From positions 1 to 9,155 of the forward strand of contig DCYM01000148.1 in NCBI GenBank assembly GCA_002331465.1: a DNA stretch of 9,155 nt. Direction: 5' to 3'. The stretch comes from Candidatus Neomicrothrix sp. UBA2110. Lineage in GTDB: Bacteria; Actinomycetota; Acidimicrobiia; Acidimicrobiales; Poriferisodalaceae. A model generated the notes under the pieces. That model ran no database searches and had not been told where the DNA came from. It worked only from the letters and a program-made list of their open reading frames with translations. Position numbers and translations under genes: made by a program. Positions 5,498 through 9,155 of this stretch are shown here, in pieces; within the stretch, counting starts at the first letter, position 1; every line of letters starts with the position of its first letter.

Positions 5498-8400
5498 TTA
5501 ACGAAAATCTCGGCTAGGGATACCTGACTCGATCTCAAGTTTCTCGATTCGTTCAGCGATCACATTAGTTACACCTTCATGCCGTTCAAGTCTGCCTTGT
5601 ACTACAAGCGCAGGCTCAGAACGAACGACGGCCCGGAACCGTAACCAGCACCCGCGCGAAACCACAACATTGATCAGGCCTGTTTCGTCTTCAAGGTTGA
5701 CGAATAAAGTCCCCGCTGCTGTGGCTGGACGTTGACGGTGGGTGACGACGCCTGCCACCTTCACCTTGCCAAGGTTGCAACTTGAGAGCTCTTCAGCGGT
5801 TATTACACCTACTTGTTTAAGTTCTTCTCGTAGAAAGCGAGTCGGGTGCCCATTAGGCGCTACGCCAGTCGCCCACAGATCAGAAACCGCCTCTTCTTGT
5901 AACGACATCCCTGGCAGAGTTGGAGCTGAAGCCCCGGTAACAATGCCGCGGAGGCGCCCCGGACGAGACTGGGCAGTCGCCCCTACCGCCCACAAAGCTT
6001 CGCGACGCTCCAAACCAAAGCAAGCAAAAGCACCTGACGTGGCCAGCGCCTCAAGTTGCTTTTGCGATATCGGCGTGCGGCGTGAAAGTTGCTCTAAATC
6101 TTCATAAGGTCCAGAAGCGGCAATTTGGAATGCTAAATCTTCGCTGAACCCTCTAATAGATACAAAGCCCAGCCGCACAGCTACGCCACCCGCTGACCCA
6201 TCGAAAACTTCAAGTGTGGCTTTATCTGACGAAGAGTTGACATCTGGGGTCAAGACCTTCACGCCGTGGCGTCGCGCATCTTGCACTAAGGAGTGCGGTG
6301 AATAGAAACCCATGGGTTGAGAGTTAAGCAAGGCTGCGCAAAATGCAGCCGGGTAGTGATATTTGATCCAAGACGAAGCGTAAACAAGGTGCGCAAATGA
6401 CACCGAATGGCTTTCAGGGAACCCGTAATTGGCAAAAGCAACCATCTTCTCCCAGATCTGGTCGGCGACCTTTTGCTTAATCCCACGCTGAGACATGCCT
6501 TCATAAAGTCGATATCGAAGGCGGTCCATTCGTTCACGCGATCGTTTAGAACCCATAGCTTGACGCAGTTCATCAGCCTCTGAGGGAGTAAACCCAGCCA
6601 CGTCAATCGCCATCTGCATGAGCTGTTCCTGGAAAAGAGGAACGCCTAAAGTTTTAGAAAGAGCCGGCTTGAGTAGTGGGTGGAGGTACGTAACGGCTTC
6701 TTCTCCGTTTCGACGTCGAATATAAGGGTGAACTGAACCCCCTTGGATAGGACCCGGGCGAATAAGCGCCACTTCTACCACCAAGTCATAAAAGCAACGG
6801 GGACGAAGCCTGGGAAGAGTTGCCATCTGCGCTCGCGACTCCACCTGAAACACACCGATTGAATCAGCTCGGCACAACATTTCATAGACCTCGTCTTCTT
6901 GAGGTAGCGCACCGAGATCAACTTCAACATCATGACCACTGGCAATGAGGTCAACGGCGTTGTGCAGGGCTGACAACATCCCCAAGCCGAGCAGATCGAA
7001 CTTCACCAACCCAACTGAAGCGCAGTCATCCTTATCCCATTGCAATACTGATCTGTCAGCCATTCGCGCCCACTCAACTGGGCAAACTTCGACTATGGGA
7101 CGGTCGCAGATCACCATACCGCCCGAATGGATACCTAGATGCCGTGGTGTATTTTCAATCTCAGAAGCCAACTGGAGAACATCTTCAGGTATGAAGTCAC
7201 TGTCTTGCTCACCAGCCTCTGGTTGAGAACGAGACCGAATCGACTCATGCCGATCAAGTGACTTAGACCATGCATCCTGTTGGCCAGAGGCATACCCCAA
7301 AGCCCGCGCAGCGTCACGTACTGCAGATCGAGTCCGATATGTAATGACATTGGCGACCTGTGCTGTGTGGTCACGGCCATAACGATCAAACACATACTGG
7401 ATAACTTCTTCACGCCTACCACTTTCAATATCAAGGTCGATATCAGGAGGTCCGTCTCTCTCCGGTGAGAGAAACCGTTCAAACAACAATCCAAGTGACA
7501 CGGCGTCAACATTGGTAATACCGAGGGCGTAGCAGACAGCAGAATTAGCCGCTGACCCCCTCCCTTGACAAAGAATGTTGCGAGTTCGGCAAAAAGAAAC
7601 AATGTCCCAGACAACGAGGAAATAACCGGGAAAGCCGAGCTGCTCAATTAACACAAGCTCATAGGCAATTTGTTGCCAGGCTCCCGCGATTGTTTCGGCA
7701 AACTGAGGGCCATACCGACGTTCAGCCCCTTCGTGCACAATTTTGCGCAGGTAAGACATTTCGTTCATGCCGTTAGGACACGGATATGGAGGAAGGTTCG
7801 GAGCCACTAGCGACAAATCAAAGGCGCATTCGCGTCCTAGTTCCGCTGCTGTTTCAACAACTCCGGGATAACGAGAAAACCAACGAGCCTGTTCAGAGCC
7901 TGATCGTAGGTGAGCAGAGCCATGTCCTGGAAGCCATCCATCTATCTGGTCAAGAGATCGACGACTCCGGATTGCCGACATCGCCCAAGCCAAGTGACGG
8001 CGAGAAGGGGTCGCGTAGTGAACACCGTTAGTGCAAAGCAGCCCAACTTTTTGTTCACGTGCTAAATCTGCCAGATAATCATTACGAGCGTCGTCGGAAG
8101 GGTCGCCATGGTGCCACAACTCCACAAACACATTGTCATTTCCAGCGGCTTCGACCAGTCGGAAAAGTTCTCGCTTTGCCCCCGAAATTCCTTCCATCTT
8201 TAACGCAGCCGGCACTGCACCTCGACGTCCCGAAGTGAGTAAAGCCCAATCTCCACGATGACGATCCACTGCATTAAGTAACTCGGGCATTGATATGCGC
8301 GGCGCGCCTTTTTTCCCTGCCATCTGACTTTGCGAAAGAAGAGCAGCTAGCGACGCATAACCATCAGGGTGACGAGCCAAGACGATAAGACGTTTACCTG

Positions 8401-8860
8401 GTGGGTCAGTCGTACCGACACGCGAAGGATCCTGAAGGTCTCCATCAAGAGCCGAGTTGCCCTCAGGCTGCCAGGCATCGATAGTAAGTTCAGCACCAAA
8501 AACCGTAGGAAGGCCAACTTCTCGAGCAGCTTCTGCGAAACGCACGACACCGTAAAAACCTCCGTGGTCAGTAAGAGCCAGAGTTTCCAACCCAAGTCGT
8601 GCAGCTTCGAGTACTAACTCTTCAGGGCTCGAAGCACCATCAAGGAAGCTGAAGTGTGAGTGAGTATGCAGTTCCGCGTACGGGACAACTCGCTCAGAGC
8701 CACGAACGCCATGAGACTCAAAAGGAGTCCTTCTCCTCGACCAGGCCTTGCTGTCACTTTGATCTGGCTGACGAGAAGAACTACTGGTGGGTTCTGGCTC
8801 TCGGTCTGAAAGCCGTTGCTCAAGTTCGCGCCATGGCATGGCCGGGTTATTAAAGCCCAC
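5498..8860 (-). CDS. dnaE2: Error-prone DNA polymerase DnaE2 (ImuC), C-family
   Basis: A 1120-residue C-family DNA polymerase, slightly longer than mycobacterial DnaE2. It acts in SOS translesion synthesis and induced mutagenesis, normally with ImuA' and ImuB, neither in this window. The N-terminus MGFNNPAMPW and a Ser/Pro/Glu-rich linker ending WSRRR (19-44) are DnaE2-like. The PHP domain starts YAELHTHSHFSFLDGAS (61-77), with TDHGG at 97-101 and CTNGVHYATP at 276-285. The palm has GRGSAANS (433-440), PDIDLD (472-477) and KFDLLGLG (620-627), giving the likely catalytic aspartates D473, D475 and D622. The finger region includes RPGPIQGG, and a C-terminal OB fold has VAGVVTHRQRP and VNLEDETG. 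All parts appear intact. GTG 8860 is chosen because it keeps the family N-terminus; ATG 8839 (residue 8) is the alternative. No SD precedes the GTG, and a LexA box lies 12 bases upstream, pointing to SOS control and a leaderless transcript. Confidence 0.96.
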   Translation of the reverse strand: MGFNNPAMPWRELEQRLSDREPEPTSSSSRQPDQSDSKAWSRRRTPFESHGVRGSERVVPYAELHTHSHFSFLDGASSPEELVLEAARLGLETLALTDHGGFYGVVRFAEAAREVGLPTVFGAELTIDAWQPEGNSALDGDLQDPSRVGTTDPPGKRLIVLARHPDGYASLAALLSQSQMAGKKGAPRISMPELLNAVDRHRGDWALLTSGRRGAVPAALKMEGISGAKRELFRLVEAAGNDNVFVELWHHGDPSDDARNDYLADLAREQKVGLLCTNGVHYATPSRRHLAWAMSAIRSRRSLDQIDGWLPGHGSAHLRSGSEQARWFSRYPGVVETAAELGRECAFDLSLVAPNLPPYPCPNGMNEMSYLRKIVHEGAERRYGPQFAETIAGAWQQIAYELVLIEQLGFPGYFLVVWDIVSFCRTRNILCQGRGSAANSAVCYALGITNVDAVSLGLLFERFLSPERDGPPDIDLDIESGRREEVIQYVFDRYGRDHTAQVANVITYRTRSAVRDAARALGYASGQQDAWSKSLDRHESIRSRSQPEAGEQDSDFIPEDVLQLASEIENTPRHLGIHSGGMVICDRPIVEVCPVEWARMADRSVLQWDKDDCASVGLVKFDLLGLGMLSALHNAVDLIASGHDVEVDLGALPQEDEVYEMLCRADSIGVFQVESRAQMATLPRLRPRCFYDLVVEVALIRPGPIQGGSVHPYIRRRNGEEAVTYLHPLLKPALSKTLGVPLFQEQLMQMAIDVAGFTPSEADELRQAMGSKRSRERMDRLRYRLYEGMSQRGIKQKVADQIWEKMVAFANYGFPESHSVSFAHLVYASSWIKYHYPAAFCAALLNSQPMGFYSPHSLVQDARRHGVKVLTPDVNSSSDKATLEVFDGSAGGVAVRLGFVSIRGFSEDLAFQIAASGPYEDLEQLSRRTPISQKQLEALATSGAFACFGLERREALWAVGATAQSRPGRLRGIVTGASAPTLPGMSLQEEAVSDLWATGVAPNGHPTRFLREELKQVGVITAEELSSCNLGKVKVAGVVTHRQRPATAAGTLFVNLEDETGLINVVVSRGCWLRFRAVVRSEPALVVQGRLERHEGVTNVIAERIEKLEIESGIPSRDFR

Positions 8861-8867
8861 GACATAG

Positions 8868-8897
8868 ATAATCGAACATATGTTCGGTGTTCGTCAA
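8868..8897 (-). promoter_or_regulatory. dnaE2 promoter, probably giving a leaderless transcript
   Basis: On the minus strand TTGACG (8897-8892) and GATTAT (8873-8868) are separated by 18 bases. The -35 matches TTGACA at five of six positions. A start point about seven to eight bases after GATTAT falls on or next to the GTG at 8860, and there is no SD, so leaderless translation is expected; this is common in actinobacteria. The LexA palindrome fills most of the spacer, ideal for blocking RNA polymerase. Confidence 0.6.
8873..8886. promoter_or_regulatory. LexA-binding SOS box
   Basis: CGAACATATGTTCG is a perfect 14-bp palindrome and matches the actinobacterial/Bacillus LexA consensus CGAAC-N4-GTTCG. 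It lies between the -35 and -10 of the dnaE2 promoter and also 44 bases upstream of the divergent amidase ATG. Repression of dnaE2 by LexA and induction by DNA damage are expected from known dnaE2 regulons; an effect on the amidase is only possible. Confidence 0.9.
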
Positions 8898-8930
8898 GAG
8901 CAGGAGCTTCTTTCGGGGTACCTTTCCTCT

Positions 8931-9155
8931 ATGCAAAACGCGATGATGGACGGCGTCGAACTCGCAGGTCTCATAAAAGCAGGCAAGGCCTCGCCGATTG
9001 AATTACTTGAGGATGCAATCACCCGCGCTAATGCCCTAGATCCTCAGCTAAACGCGATTATTCACCGTTTGGATGAACAGGCTCGAGACAGAGCTCAACG
9101 AATGGTCGATTTGCCTGCCCCTAAAGAGGCAAGTCTGTGGGGAGTGCCCTTCCTT
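8931..9155 (+). CDS. Amidase-signature family enzyme, N-terminal part only
   Basis: Seventy-five codons run open off the right edge. The start MQNAMMDGVELAGLIKAGKA is followed by SPIELLEDAITRANALDPQLNAI (residues 21-43), the typical N-terminal helices of amidase-signature proteins (GatA, acetamidase, aryl-acylamidase types), and by LWGVPFL at 69-75, matching the GVPFLIKD segment before the catalytic lysine. The Ser-cis-Ser-Lys triad lies beyond the window, so activity and substrate cannot be judged; GatA of the tRNA amidotransferase is possible but not indicated. ATG 8931 is used; in-frame ATGs at 8943 and 8946 are close alternatives, and none has a good SD (AGGAG at 8902-8906 is too far away). 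It diverges from dnaE2, with 70 bases between the starts. A GATAAT at 8867-8872 could be its -10, overlapping the dnaE2 -10 and abutting the LexA box, with a weak -35. Confidence 0.85.
   Translation, partial: MQNAMMDGVELAGLIKAGKASPIELLEDAITRANALDPQLNAIIHRLDEQARDRAQRMVDLPAPKEASLWGVPFL

Noticed and set aside
5498..8860. Reading the large polymerase as the replicative DnaE1
   Set aside because: The N-terminal MGFNNP...PW and WSRRR linker before the PHP domain, the length of about 1120 residues and the upstream SOS box all fit DnaE2.

Overview
This looks like a chromosomal segment of an actinobacterium (Actinomycetota), perhaps an Acidimicrobiia-type lineage, with moderate GC content by eye (clearly below Streptomyces or Mycobacterium). 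The pointers are an Mca-type mycothiol conjugate amidase start (HAHPDDESSKG), a DnaE2-type error-prone polymerase, a LexA box of the GAAC-N4-GTTC class found in Actinobacteria and Firmicutes, frequent GTG starts and few strong Shine-Dalgarno sites. Genus cannot be set from this window. It is gene-dense, with no gene-free stretch above about 110 bases, and shows no RNA genes, CRISPR array, insertion sequence or other mobile DNA.

Layout. Positions 1-4346 hold five genes on the minus strand, probably one transcription unit read from right to left: a double-hotdog acyl-CoA thioesterase (3498-4346), a thioredoxin-fold lipoprotein with a CPHC active site (2856-3470), a two-repeat MgtE/SLC41-type divalent cation transporter without the usual cytosolic sensor domains (1505-2791), a soluble tandem PhoU-RCK_C protein (185-1420), and the first 43 codons of an Mca-like PIG-L deacetylase (1-131, cut by the window edge). 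Gaps are 27, 64, 84 and 53 bases. Upstream of the thioesterase lies a short divergent intergenic region with a candidate -10 box inside a perfect 8-bp inverted repeat.

Positions 4454-5482 (plus strand) encode a protein with the overall plan of a Glu/Leu/Phe/Val dehydrogenase, but the positions of the catalytic lysines and aspartate are substituted, so it is probably a pseudoenzyme or a strongly repurposed paralogue. It converges, with only 15 bases between stop codons, on a large dnaE2 gene (5498-8860, minus). dnaE2 is preceded by a perfect palindromic LexA box, CGAACATATGTTCG, in the spacer of a good promoter (TTGACG-18-GATTAT) whose start point would fall on or next to the GTG codon. This predicts an SOS-induced, leaderless dnaE2 transcript. 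The first 75 codons of an amidase-signature enzyme run out of the right edge (8931-9155, plus), diverging from dnaE2 across the same LexA box.

Two points deserve most attention: the transporter plus PhoU/RCK_C pair, which looks like an MgtE-type pore whose regulatory module is a separate protein, and the dehydrogenase homologue that seems to have lost its catalytic residues.
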